DNA of 64,000 nt. It comes from Balanoglossus misakiensis (lineage: Eukaryota; Hemichordata). The stretch lies in the NCBI GenBank assembly GCA_040954595.2, contig CM082579.2, positions 5,828,001 to 5,892,000 of the forward strand, read 5' to 3'. Positions 36,513 through 52,300 of this stretch are shown piece after piece. The position numbers were made by a program, and so were the translations under genes. Under the pieces are notes generated by a model, which did no database searches, was not told the origin of the DNA, and saw only the letters and a list, made by a program, of their open reading frames with translations. Each line of letters starts with the position of its first letter. Position 1 is the stretch's first letter.

Positions 36513-39500
36513 TCATGCGTCACTCAGGGCAGCTACTCCTGGTAAATTTTTACCTGCGGGGGATCAGAAAGCAACTCAATTTACTCATTTCAGAGTGTAG
36601 TGTAGTTTAAGCAGAGTGTATTGTATTGTATTGTATTGTATTGTATTGTATTGTATTGTATTGTATTGTATTGTATTGTATTGTAGTCAAGTGTAGTGTA
36701 TTTAGTGTGGTTTAGTGTAGTGTATTAAGTGTACAAAGCAGAAGTAAGTATCAAATTCTGGAATAGGCATGTCACGATTTTTGAAATTAAATGGAACATA
36801 TCAAACTACTGGTACCCAAGTATTCTTTTCCACCAAAGAGCAAGTTTAACACACTAAAACTTTCGGAACAACACCAACAAGAGATGCCTACCTTCAAGCA
36901 GTTCCAGGCTAGCTCCACCTCCCGTACTAACATGGCTGACTTTATCCTCCGTCTTCCACTTGGCAGCGCATGTTGCCGTATCACCACCACCTACAAAGAC
37001 ATCATGTGATACCTCAACCACCAATAAGCAACAACTTCCCATGAGGCAAATTTAAATATGGAAAATTACAGAATTTTTTATCACACTCACATTCATCATA
37101 TTTCACATAAATTAATGTAGTGATTTTTATGGGATGACAATTTTTTTGAAAATCTGGCCCTGAGGCACGTACTGGTACTACCTATAAGTCCTTAAGATAG
37201 AAAGTCTTACCTATGATGGTTGTTGCTCCTTTTTCAGTGACGGCAACTACGGCATCCATCATGGATTTACTACCAGTAGCAAAACTCTTGAACTCAAATA
37301 CACCTGGTGGACTGAAATATACAAAGTCAATGCTTGCTTTCAGATGCTTCGTTCGAAATAACCGTGTGAATGAAATGCTGTTTCCTAAAAGTATATGGCC
37401 TGTCAACACTGGCTAGTACATACACACAGTGTGCTTTGACCTATTGAATCTCAATCTAAACATAAAGCTATCATTGTCCCTGACAGTGATGCAGTCTACA
37501 ATGTACACATAGAATAACAGACAACAAGCCATGCTCGACTTACCCATTCCACACAATGGTCTTGGCTCTGCCGATTGCCTCTGCAAACATCTGTGAACTT
37601 TTTGGGCCAACATCCAGACCCTGTCACAAAACAAGCAGAGTGTTCAGTCAGCTGTGATAGAAGATGGACATTTTAACTGTAGCTGAAGAGTCCAGAGTGG
37701 CCCCATCCAGGTTTTTCGAAAGGCTAACACTGAAAACACCAAGAAAAGGTAAGCGATTCCCCATGGAATATCTTTGAGAACAACTTACCAAGGATCCTGC
37801 AGGAATTCCGGATTCCACTGTTGCCTCTCCAACCTTGGCATCTTCAGCAAACTTATCACCAGTCACAAAGTCGACAGGCAGGTGAACTTTGACCCCGTTC
37901 TTTTCTGCTTTCTCCATCAAATTCTTGACGATTTTGGCTCCATCTTCATCGTACAGTGAGCTGCCAATCTAGAGGAGAGTATTCATTAGACGTTAGGGGA
38001 GGGGGGGGGGGGAAATCACAGCCATGACTCAAAATAACACATACACAACTTCACCTTTGACCTTGTCTTACCTCCATTCCATTGAGTACTTTCAGGAAAG
38101 TGAATGCCATGCCTCCACCAACGACCATCTCGTTCACTTTATCCAACATATTTTCAATCAACTGGATCTTATCCTTCACTTTGGCTCTAAGAATATCAGA
38201 AATTAAAAATCATAATTGTGTATCTCACTTTGAAATGTCTATCTCTAATTTTCACTTTGAAAATACCAAATTCATTTTGTGGTTACTAACTATGACCGTG
38301 GGACTAGTGATATGATTCGGTATTCTTAAGAGATTTGCCAAAACTTACCCTCCAAGTATGGCAAGGAATGGTCTTTCCGGACTCTGAAGGGCCTTGGCGA
38401 AATAGGTCAACTCTTTCTTGAGGAGGAACCCGGACGCCCTCTGTGGTTTGCACACTCCAACCATAGAGCTGAAAGTACAACATTTACAGCATTAGTGACA
38501 GAGGCATGAAGTTTCACTTTGGCATCATGTCTTTTCCATCATCTGTTTATGAAAAGATGCAATGAAACTTTCCTCGCAATGCTTCTCAAATTTCTGCTTT
38601 TGGCCATTGGCTATGTTCAGGGAACAACTTTCTCATTTGAATCACTGTTAACATACACCGTCTAATCAGTAACAGCGCAGAGAACTTTTACTGGTCATAC
38701 CTGTGAGCTCGATGGGCTGTACCGAAGGCATCATTGACGTAGACGTCGCCAAGCTTGGACAGTGAATCCCGGAACGCAGCCAACCCTTCAGCACTGGCTT
38801 TGACCTGTGAAATTCACACAGAGAATCATACCTTCAACCCTTTCACCACCATGGTTCAGTCCAAGCCCATTGTTTGCTATGATAAGGTTGGACCTCTCAA
38901 GAGAGAACTGGGGGTGTGTGGGTAGTTATCAGAAATGCACACTACTATATGTGGACCTTTTCTTGTCACATGACTCAGCCTGGCCAATGACGGCACAGCA
39001 GGTGCACATGGTCTATTCTCAGCAAATGTTCATGCACATTTCAGTGAGTGACGCACATGAATGACCATCACATTCTGTAGAAACATAAACGAATGGCAAC
39101 TCACCTTTTGTCCGGACTCGTCCACTCCCTTTCCCTCTTCTTCCATATGGAAGCGGAGGTTTTCCAGCAGGATAACTGACCCTGGAGCAGGATCGGCGCA
39201 GGCTGCCTCAACCTCGGCACCAACGCAGTCTGACAAGAATGTGACGTCTCTGGAAAAGTGAGACAAAAATGTTTCTTTCACAATTGACTAGATAGATACA
39301 GAGGGTGCAAATCACCGGTGAACTTTTGAATGAAACATGTCATTTTCCAGGATTAAAATTCACATGTCAAAGTGCTCCCCATAACAACTTGGTTTATTTT
39401 AATGAATACTGATTGGTATTCACACAGCCTGGTTAAGGGGGCCCTTATTGCTTACTTGTTGAGGAGTTTCTTCAGTTCCACTGCGACGGGGGCAAGTGAG

Positions 39501-40279
39501 AATTTTTCCTGCTTCCTGCCATCAGGTCGACCAAGGTGACTCATGAGCACCACCGACTTGGCTCCGTTGTCCAAACAATACTTGATGGTCGGCAGAGCTG
39601 CGACAATTCTGCTCAGTTGTACATGAAGGAAAAGAGGAGGTAAAATCACTTCTTGAACCCTGTGTCTGCATGCAGACCTGGATTTATTTTTATCAAAGTT
39701 ACAAGTTACAAAAAAAATTCAACTGATCACTAAATAGTCTGAAGATCTAGAGAGAGTTGCCAAGAAATCATTGTGATATATTTTAATGGATAACTTTCTG
39801 TACCTCTGATCACTTGCGACCTTCCCATCTTTGATTGGTACGTTGAAATCAACCCTGCCAAGAAAACAAAGAGTGGTCACAAAATATCACTTCATTCCGA
39901 ATTTCTTCGGGAAAACATGAGAGACTTGTTTACCACTCAGTTACGTCACGATTTGAGAGGCTGCGGATGCATCCTTCGATTTCAAGGTTATGTCCACACG
40001 AGGCACTTTTTACCAATTTTAAAGGTCGCAAATATAACACCAAAGTTGCTAGATGCAATGCTCCATCACAATGAATGGTGTGCCGTATAATAATTTACTG
40101 TTATAGCGTATTAAGATATGTCATGGATGACGGACCAGACGATTTTATACTTCGGACGGGTCTTTCCTGGATCAATGGATACGAATCAGTGCTAAGCAGA
40201 AAGCGTGAAAAAATCACCTCATGATAATACGCTTGTCTTTGCAGTCGACCGCATCGATACTCAGCTTATTCAGAGCCAT
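36513..40279 (-). CDS. PGK: Phosphoglycerate kinase, 12 exons (415 aa)
   Basis: Catalyses 1,3-bisphosphoglycerate + ADP to 3-phosphoglycerate + ATP in cytosolic glycolysis. Exons in coding order: 40218-40279, 39804-39854, 39456-39608, 39105-39249, 38701-38804, 38349-38468, 38072-38186, 37789-37968, 37544-37620, 37211-37311, 36892-36990 and 36513-36553; 1248 nt, matching the usual ~415-417 aa. Family landmarks: [82 protein letters not shown] and [13 protein letters not shown]. The last exon is only 41 nt ([12 protein letters not shown], stop) and sits 338 bp past exon 11 beyond a pentanucleotide repeat. No broken or missing catalytic motif. Head-to-head with the deacetylase gene. Confidence 0.97.
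36617..36685. repeat. (ATTGT)n pentanucleotide microsatellite in the last PGK intron
   Basis: About 13 units, between PGK exons 11 and 12. Confidence 0.95.
38836..38936. repeat. Dispersed repeat, copy 2 (PGK intron 4)
   Basis: Same order of blocks as 36142-36240, roughly 80% similar by eye. Likely a short interspersed element fragment; non-coding. Confidence 0.75.
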
Positions 40280-40548
40280 GGTGTTTTTGGTAGATTCGAT
40301 TTTCCAGGCACAGGGACGGTGTGAAAGAGTTTTTGATCAGTCAGTGGTGCGCTGGACGTGCCGTCGACTGCAATGGTTATGGTGAAGGTCACACAAGGGT
40401 TCATCTGCGCAGACGACATGCGCTAGACTGGCACATGTGGCAAAGGTTAAAGGTCAAACCCGTTTGCCGGTTATGAAACATTGCATTTTGGAATTGATCG
40501 CAGTACCTGAAACCATAGAAACGTTTTTACGTTGGATACATAAAGACC
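40280..40548. promoter_or_regulatory. Shared divergent promoter, PGK / deacetylase
   Basis: 269 bp separate the two opposite-facing start codons, so transcription must start inside or very near this interval for both genes. No TATA box. It contains a DR1-type nuclear-receptor site at 40444-40456 and an AAGGTCA half-site near 40385-40391. Confidence 0.6.
40444..40456 (+). promoter_or_regulatory. DR1 nuclear-receptor element
   Basis: AGGTTAAAGGTCA: half-sites AGGTTA and AGGTCA with a one-base spacer, the class bound by HNF4, COUP-TF and RXR heterodimers. Occupancy is inference. Confidence 0.5.
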
Positions 40549-42822
<2,274 letters not shown>

Positions 42823-43301
42823 CACCACTCACAGAAGAACTCTAATATTGTACATGTATTTAAATTTAGACAACTGAACTATACTGCTGTTTGTCAAGAT
42901 AATATCAGTATAAAACAACCTGTGTAATATATCATTTGTCTTCACTGCACCGCCCACATCAAGACCTGACAAAACTATGCACCCATTGTCAATACTGAAC
43001 ATTTACATAATGCAATTTTAAACAGTAACACAAACAAAAAATGTAAAGTAATTTATATTGAAATAAAAAGTGTTAACACATATGATGGTTGATTCTGTGT
43101 TGTGTAACATGACGAAAAAACGTCTGTTTCCCCTGAGCTGTGCTATATCTAGTTTTTTATATGATGCATGAAATACCAGTAAAGATTGACTCCCTGAAAA
43201 ATGTGTCGTTAAAATGACATGTTTGGGTTTGTACGATCGCTCGAAATGTTCACCTGATCATCTCCAAGCTTGGAGAATTAAGGTTCCCGTGCTCGGTATT
43301 A
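42823..43301. other. Convergent 3' flanks of the deacetylase and HYR receptor genes
   Basis: AATAAA at 43062-43067, 240 bp past the deacetylase stop. No gene. Confidence 0.6.
43062..43067 (+). terminator. Candidate polyadenylation signal, deacetylase
   Basis: AATAAA in an A-rich context downstream of the stop codon. Confidence 0.45.
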
Positions 43302-46300
43302 CTATATGTAAATATTGACGGGCATATCTGTTTCGTACATATATTGTCCACCAGAGGGCGTTGTCGGGGGCTCCGGGGAATGTCTGACGCTCAGCACTGA
43401 ATTGGACGGAGGCTGCAGAGCGTTACTCGCAAGTTTGCTCTTCAGCAGGGCTAGGTCTTCTGGCAGAGGTGCGTCGCCATCCGGTGATCCTGTCGCTAGC
43501 TTCTCTTTCAGGAGGGCCAACTCGTCGTCCATGTTTGCTGTCGGCTGGGCGTCTGCTCCACTGTTGGAGAAGTTGACCGATTCGGCATCTATGTCGGTCT
43601 CTGCGGTGTCGTCAAAGCTGATCTTGCTGGAACGGGCGCTGGAGTAAGACGAATTCTGCTGATGTGCATATGCGCTTTCCCGCGCCCTGAACCTGCCGAT
43701 TTGAAAAGCCATAAAAATGGTCACCCACATCTGAATATATTCAAAATGGCCACCAATATGTACGTTAACTTTATGGAGAAAATTTAAATCGGAGATTAAA
43801 AAAAATATGATGGTGAACATCGAGTTTCCTTCTTTGTTTGCAAAAGACTACTCACACACTTTAATATATAACGAAGAATTTGAAGGTTTTGAGGAATATC
43901 ATTTTTCTGTCAATCTGTCCCCGAGACGCGTACTAGGCCCACTTTCAGATCCGACGAGAAAACTTACCTCTTGTATAACAACGCCGCCACCACCACCAAT
44001 GCAAGCAACGCCGCCACTGCAATGGCTGTTGCAGCAATCATTCCAGCCGTGGCGAGGCTGTCGTCGTTGTTGACATCTTGACAATAGAAGAACCAGAACA
44101 ATGTTACATATTGTGAAATAAAATGAACATGTCTTCTTCAGGTAAAGTTCTCTAATATTCCTGTTGTGACTAGTTTATGCTTAGGGCAAAATAGTTTGAT
44201 GTCGGTTTAGCAAACATTTCTTGAACTTACCAACAACGGAAACCATGAAAGTACAGACACCTCTATTGGAATTAGCATCTTCAAATGTGTATGTGACCGT
44301 CGTCGTGCCGATTGGGAAGCTGCTGCCGGGGCTGTGTGACGCAGATACCAAAGTCGGTTCACCTCCCGTGTTGTCGGTAGCAGTGGGCGTGGCCCAGGTG
44401 ACGTTGCTGGCGTCACTTCCGACAATGATGTCCCCGGGGCAGCTTGCGACGGGTGGTTCGCCGTCTGAACAAACAAAGAAAGAGAGATAGTGAGCTGCAA
44501 AGTTATGCAAAATTGTTTCATAGGTCAAGATTTTTCGAAAAAGCGCCCCATCTTCCCTTGGAGTGCCACCACCATACATTACACTATCTACACTTGGACC
44601 GAATCTCCACCGAATCTTCTTGGGGTTTATGGCATAGGTAGTACTTACCCAACACGTGGATTATAAAAGAACAACCGCCGGGGTTAAAACTATAATCTTG
44701 AAATATGTACGTGACAGGCGTTGATCCAATGGGGAACACGTCACCAGAACTGTGAGATGCGGTCCATGTTGGCGCAACTCCCGAATTGTCGGTTGCTGTG
44801 GCAGCAGTCCACGTGACACTTGCGGTGGCCAGTCCTGGATCGGTGTCCTGCGTGACGTCACCGGGACAGGTTGGTACAGGAGGTTCCACATCTGTGGGAG
44901 AAAAGATTAATGTTGTAGTTCTAGTCTATTGCTCGTTCTACAAGACTTAGGGAGACTTTGATAATTACACGGACTGTGTCCAGAGAGTGTGATACAGCAT
45001 TTCATATGAAGGGACAGATCATGGGCAGACAAAATTCTCAGTCCTACAAAAAAACCGATCCACACGTGAAAAACTCCCTTACCTAAGACAGTGACAGTGA
45101 AAGAACAGGCCGCGGTATTCCAGCTTCTGTCGCGGAAGATGTAATTAACCACTGTGGACCCAATGGCGAAGTTGTCTCCGGCACTGTGAGATGACATCGC
45201 TATTGGCTGGCGTCCCGAGTTGTCTGTCGCCGAAGCTGTCCACGTGACCGCGGCAGTGGCTTGGTCGGGATCGTTGTCTTGTGTGATGTCAGACGGACAA
45301 CTTGGTACAGGAGGTTCGACGTCTACATGGAAAGGAAATCCGTAGAGAAGTTCAGCGTGTTTTGCTTTCAAAAAGGTGTGAGGTCAGCTGAATTTCAGGC
45401 CGTCCCGTGGCCGGCAGTTTTGGCCAATAATAATGATAGTACACTGACGACTTATCAATAGCACGGAGAATGCTATGCTAAAAAGGTGTGAGGTCAGCTG
45501 AATTCCAGTCTGTCCCGTGGCCGGCAGTTTTGGCCAATAGTGATGATAGTACACTGGCGACTTATCAATATCACGGAGAATGTTATGTTTCTTCGTTCAG
45601 GACAAATGGTGTACTTCTTCTGTCTTGAAAACGCATAAACGTTTGATTTTAAAAGCACGTTTATAGCCTGCGTTTATACAGTAGTGATTCTGAGGCTGTG
45701 AGAGAAATTGGCCAAAAATGCACCGAAACTTTCTGGAGTGACGCAGCGAAATGGAGTCACTTACCATTGACAGTTATCGTGAAGGTGCAGTCTGCTGTGT
45801 TCAAACTTGGATCTTGGAACGTGTAGGTGACATCAGTGGTTCCAATGGCAAAGTTATCCCCCGGCGTGTGTGTTGCAGTCGATGTTGGCGCAACGCCTGA
45901 ATTATCAGTTGCTGTAGCAACAGTCCACGTGACACCAGCAGTAGCCAGCCCGGGATCGGTGTTCTGCGTGACGTCACCGGGACAAGTAGGTACGGGAAGT
46001 TCTACGTCTGAGGGGAGAAGTGAAGGTTACCTTGCAAAATGGTTGACTTCCAATAACGATTTTTATCCTATATTAAAATCCTACATCAGTATTAAACTTC
46101 ACAATGGATTTTGTTCTTACCATCAACTGTGATTGTGAATATGCACTCTGCCCAGTTCAGACTGTCATCTTCGAATGTGTGGGTGACGGTGGTTGTTCCT
46201 ATAGGGAAGTCATCCCCCGAACTATGAGAGGCTGTCAGCGTTGGCGCGACCCCCGAATTGTCGGTTGCTGTTATGGCGGTCCACGTGACACTAGCGGTAG

Positions 46301-49300
46301 GAAGACCAGCGTCGGTGTTCTGGGTGACATCACTGGGACAGGCACTCAAGACAGGGGGCTCCACGTCTTGTGGTAATGAAAGTGGAGTGACAAATGTTAG
46401 CTACATGCACAGGTATGGTTGGGGGATATATCCGCTATCATTTTTTCAGCGTCACCACATTTTCATTTCCCTCCAAAACAAATGCTTAAACCCCACAAAT
46501 ACTGTCGTATAATGTCAACCAAAATATCCTAATTTCCATGTAGCATATCTCACGCTGGGAAATAACTCGTCTTACCGAAGACAGTAATGGTGAAAGAACA
46601 ATCTGCCGTGTTCAGACTTCCATCTTGGAAAGTGTAGGTTATGTTGTTCGCCCCGATTGGTATGTCGTCACCGGGATTGTACGTTGAAGTCGACGTCGGC
46701 GGGACCCCAGAATTGTCGAATCCAATAGCCGGGGTCCACGTGACGCTCGCTGTCGCCAGTCCGGGGTCGTTGTCCTGTGTTAAGTCGCTCCATGGACATA
46801 TTACACTCGGGGGTTCCACGTCTATATTGCAGTAGAAATGACCGAAAGAAGAGCCCGTTTTCAGTAAAATATGGATAGCTTGTTCTTCAAGGTATTCGGT
46901 TACTAATGATAAAGGTGAACACTATCGGCCCACGTGCTTTACTCACCATGAACGGTGATTGTAAACGTGCAGTCTTGGGTGTTGGAACTCCCGTCTTGGA
47001 AAGTGTAGGTTACGACAGTGGCCCCGATGGGAAAATCGTCCCCGGGCGTGTGAGTCGCAGTCGATGTCGGCGCAACTCCTGAATTGTCAGTTGCTGTGGC
47101 AGCAGTCCACGTGACACTTGCAGTAGCCATCCAGGGATCGTTGTCCTGTGTGACGTCACCGGGACAGGTCGGAACCGGAGGTTCAAGATCTGCTCCCGTG
47201 GAAATGGAGAGTAAACTTTTAAAAGAAGACAACATCGCTAACTTTTCAAGTTTTATTGTGCATTTTCTAGTTTGTATTTTGACATTATAATAAAGGCCAT
47301 CTTTCACCTCTAGAAGCTGATATTAATTTTAGGTGTCTGGTTTAGAAGTGGCCACGTTCGGCCACGTTTGCTTTACTCGTGTAAGACTTTAAAATCTGCG
47401 TAGACACAATCAGAGGGGTTGAATGCCAAGACTCGTCTTTATCTGGAACTGCCGAGAGGGTGTGATATGTATACTGGATTCTCACCGTTAACTGTAATCG
47501 TGAAAGTGCAGTCTGCCGTGTTCAAACTTGGATCTTGGAAAGTGTAGGTGACATCAGTGGTTCCAATGGCAAAGTTATCCCCCGGCGTGTGTGTTGCAGT
47601 CGATGTTGGTGCAACGCCGGAATTATCATTTGCTGTAGCAACAGCCCACGTGACACTTGCAGTAGCTAGTCCAGAATCGGTGTTCTGTGTGACGTCACCG
47701 GGACAGGTCGGTACGGGGGGTTCCACATCTATGAGAGGAAAAACAATATCAGTAAAATCTCCCATAATTTCGAGAACCTATAAAAAATTAGCATATAGTT
47801 TAATTGTTTTACTTACCGTTCACAGTAATTGTAAATGTACAGTCTGCAGTGTTCAAACTTCCATCTTGAAATGTGTAGGTGACGTTAGTCGACCCGATGA
47901 CGAAATTATCCCCCGGAGAATGAGTTGCAGACGATGTTGGTGCAATGCCTGAATTATCAGCTGCTGTAGCAACAGCCCACGTGACACTTGCAGTAGCTAG
48001 TCCAGAATCGGTGTTCTGTGTAACGTCACCGGGACAGGTCGGTACGGGGGGTTCCACATCTATGGGAGGATAAACAATATCAGTAAAATCTCATATAATT
48101 TCAAAAACTAATCAAAATTAGCATATAGTTTAATTGTTTTACTTACCGTTCACAGTAATTGTAAATGTACAGTCTGCAGTGTTCAAACTTCCATCTTGAA
48201 ATGTGTAGGTGACGTTAGTCGACCCGATGAGGAAATTATCCCCCGGAGAATGAGTTGCAGACGATGTTGGTGCAATGCCTGAATTATCAGCTGCTGTAGC
48301 AACAGCCCACGTGACACTTGCAGTAGCTACTCCAGAATCGGTGTTCTGTGTGACGTCACCGGGACAGGTCGGTACGGGGGGTTCCACATCTATGGGAGGA
48401 TAAACAATATCAGTAAAATCTCATATAATTTCAAAAACTAATCAAAATTAGCATATAGTTTAATTATTTTACTTACCGTTCACAGTAATAGTAAATGTAC
48501 ATTCTGCAGTGTTCAAACTTCCATCTTGAAATGTGTAGGTGACGTTAGTCGACCCGATGAGGAAATTATCCCCCGGAGAATGAGTTGCAGACGATGTTGG
48601 TGCAATGCCGGAATTATCAGTTGCTGTAGCAACAGCCCACGTGACACTTGCAGTTGCTACCCCAGAATCGGTGTTCTGTGTGACGTCACCCGGACAGGTC
48701 GGTACGGGGGGTTCCACATCTATGGGAGGATAAACAATATCAGTAAAATCTCATATAATTTCAAAAACTAATCAAAATTAGCATATAGTTTAATTATTTT
48801 ACTTACCGTTCACAGTAATTGTAAATGTACAGTCTGCAGTGTTCAAACTTCCATCTTGAAATGTGTAGGTGACGTTAGTCGACCCGATGACGAAATTATC
48901 CCCCGGAGAATGAGTTGCAGACGATGTTGGTGCAATGCCTGAATTATCAGCTGCTGTAGCAACAGCCCACGTGACACTTGCAGTAGCTACTCCAGAATCG
49001 GTGTTCTGTGTGACGTCACCGGGACAGGTCGGTACGGGGGGTTCCACATCTATGGGAGGATAAACAATATCAGTAAAATCTCATATAATTTCAAAAACTA
49101 ATCAAAATTAGCATATAGTTTAATTATTTTACTTACCGTTCACAGTAATAGTAAATGTACATTCTGCAGTGTTCAAACTTCCATCTTGAAATGTGTAGGT
49201 GACGTTAGTCGACCCGATGAGGAAATTATCCCCCGGAGAATGAGTTGCAGACGATGTTGGTGCAATGCCGGAATTATCAGTTGCTGTAGCAACAGCCCAC

Positions 49301-52300
49301 GTGACACTTGCAGTTGCTACTCCAGAATCGGTGTTCTGTGTGACGTCACCCGGACAGGTCGGTACGGGGGGTTCCACATCTATGGGAGGATAAACAATAT
49401 CAGTAAAATCTCATATAATTTCAAAAACTAATCAAAATTAGCATATAGTTTAATTATTTTACTTACCGTTCACAGTAATTGTAAATGTACATTCTGCAGT
49501 GTTCAAACTTCCATCTTGAAATGTGTAGGTGACGTTAGTCGACCCGATGACGAAATTATCCCCCGGAGTGTGTGTTGCAGACGATGTTGGTGCAATGCCG
49601 GAATTATCAGTTGCTGTAGCAACAGCCCACGTGACACTTGCAGTAGCTAGTCCAGTATCGGTGTTCTGTGTGACGTCATCAGGACAGGTCGGTACAGGTG
49701 GTTCCATATCTATGGGAGGAAAAATAATATCAGTAAAATCTCCCATAATTTCGAGAACTAATCAAAAATAGCATATAGTTTAATTATTTTACTTACCGTT
49801 CACAGTAATTGTAAATGTACAGTCTTCAGTGTTCAAACTTCCATCTTGAAATGTGTAGGTGACGTTAGTCGACCCGATGACGAAATTATCCCCCGGAGAA
49901 TGAGTTGCAGACGATGTTGGTGCAATGCCGGAATTATCAGTTGCTGTAGCAACAGCCCACGTGACACTTGCAGTAGCTAGTCCAGAATCGGTGTTCTGTG
50001 TGACGTCACCCGGACAGGTCGGTACGGGGGGTTCCACATCTATGGGAGGAAAAATAATTTCAGTAAAATCTCCCATAATTTCGAGAACTAATCAAAATTT
50101 GCACATAGTTTAATTGTTTTACTTACCATTCACAGTAATTGTAAATGTACAGTCTGCAGTGTTCAAACTTCCATCTTGAAATGTGTAGGTGACGTTAGTC
50201 GACCCGATGACGAAATTATCCCCCGGAGAATGAGTTGCAGACGATGTTGGTGCAATGCCGGAATTATCAGTTGCTGTAGCAACAGCCCACGTGACACTTG
50301 CAGTTGCTACTCCAGAATCGGTGTTCTGTGTGACGTCACCCGGACAGGTCGGTACGGGGGGTTCCACATCTATGGGAGGATAAACAATATCAGTAAAATC
50401 TCATATAATTTCAAAAACTAATCAAAATTAGCATATAGTTTAATTATTTTACTTACCGTTCACAGTAATTGTAAATGTACATTCTGCAGTGTTCAAACTT
50501 CCATCTTGAAATGTGTAGGTGACGTTAGTCGACCCGATGACGAAATTATCCCCCGGAGTGTGTGTTGCAGACGATGTTGGTGCAATGCCGGAATTATCAT
50601 TGGCTGTAGCAACAGCCCACGTGACACTTGCAGTAGCTAGTCCAGAATCGGTGTTCTGTGTGACGTCACCGGGACAGGTCGGTACGGGGGGTTCCACATC
50701 TATGGGAGGAAAAACAATATCAGTAAAATCTCCCATAATTTCGAGAACCTATAAAAATTAGCATATAGTTTAATTGTTTTACTTACCGTTCACAGTAATT
50801 GTAAATGTACAGTCTGCAGTGTTCAAACTTCCATCTTGAAATGTGTAGGTGACGTTAGTCGACCCGATGACGAAATTATCCCCCGGAGAATGAGTTGCAG
50901 ACGATGTTGGTGCAATGCCTGAATTATCAGCTGCTGTAGCAACAGCCCACGTGACACTTGCAGTAGCTACTCCAGAATCGGTGTTCTGTGTGACGTCACC
51001 GGGACAGGTCGGTACGGGGGGTTCCACATCTATGGGAGGATAAACAATATCAGTAAAATCTCATATAATTTCAAAAACTAATCAAAATTAGCATATAGTT
51101 TAATTATTTTACTTACCGTTCACAGTAATAGTAAATGTACATTCTGCAGTGTTCAAACTTCCATCTTGAAATGTGTAGGTGACGTTAGTCGACCCGATGA
51201 GGAAATTATCCCCCGGAGAATGAGTTGCAGACGATGTTGGTGCAATGCCGGAATTATCAGTTGCTGTAGCAACAGCCCACGTGACACTTGCAGTTGCTAC
51301 TCCAGAATCGGTGTTCTGTGTGACGTCACCCGGACAGGTCGGTACGGGGGGTTCCACATCTATGGGAGGATAAACAATATCAGTAAAATCTCATATAATT
51401 TCAAAAACTAATCAAAATTAGCATATAGTTTAATTATTTTACTTACCGTTCACAGTAATTGTAAATGTACATTCTGCAGTGTTCAAACTTCCATCTTGAA
51501 ATGTGTAGGTGACGTTAGTCGACCCGATGACGAAATTATCCCCCGGAGTGTGTGTTGCAGACGATGTTGGTGCAATGCCGGAATTATCAGTTGCTGTAGC
51601 AACAGCCCACGTGACACTTGCTGTAGCTACTCCAGAATCGGTGTTCTGTGTGACGTCACCGGGACAGGTCGGTACGGGGGGTTCCACATCTATGGGAGGA
51701 TAAACAATATCAGTAAAATTTCCCATAATTTCAAAAACTAATCAAAATTAGCATATAGTTTAATTATTTTACTTACCGTTCACAGTAATAGTAAATGTAC
51801 AGTCTGCAGTGTTCAAACTTCCATCTTGAAATGTGTAGGTGACGTTAGTCGACCCGATGACGAAATTATCCCCCGGAGAATGAGTTGCAGACGATGTTGG
51901 TGCAATGCCTGAATTATCAGCTGCTGTAGCAACAGCCCACGTGACACTTGCAGTAGCTACTCCAGAATCGGTGTTCTGTGTGACGTCACTGGGGCAGGTT
52001 GGTACGGGAGGATCCACATCTGTGGATGGAAGATGAAAAGCAAGTCCATTATATGTACATGTATATGTTACGTATGCGCGTCCGACTCATTGAAGACATT
52101 TGTTTCCTACTCTTAGAGCTGGAGTTATGATTTTAATGGGGTTATTGTTGCGACCAAATTGTGTAAGGTCGGCAGGTTATACAAGTACAAGTACAAGTAA
52201 CAATGGGGGAATATAAAACACGCCTTCGTTACATTTTGACGTGCTGAATATGAGAGCATGTTTTCATCTATTTTTGGCCGAGGTGTGAAAAGGGGCTTTC

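Noticed and set aside
36854-37042. PGK ending with a run-on C-terminus ([15 protein letters not shown])
   Set aside because: A donor site lies right after LLEG, and a 41-nt final exon at 36513-36553 restores the normal PGK end.
48526-51741. Repeated plus-strand frames of about 80 codons inside the HYR array
   Set aside because: Antisense shadows of near-identical HYR exons; their similarity follows from the tandem DNA repeat.
47486-52019. Regular repeats as a CRISPR-like array or satellite
   Set aside because: Units are 330 bp, contain splice sites and encode an intact HYR domain each; this is a eukaryotic exon array.
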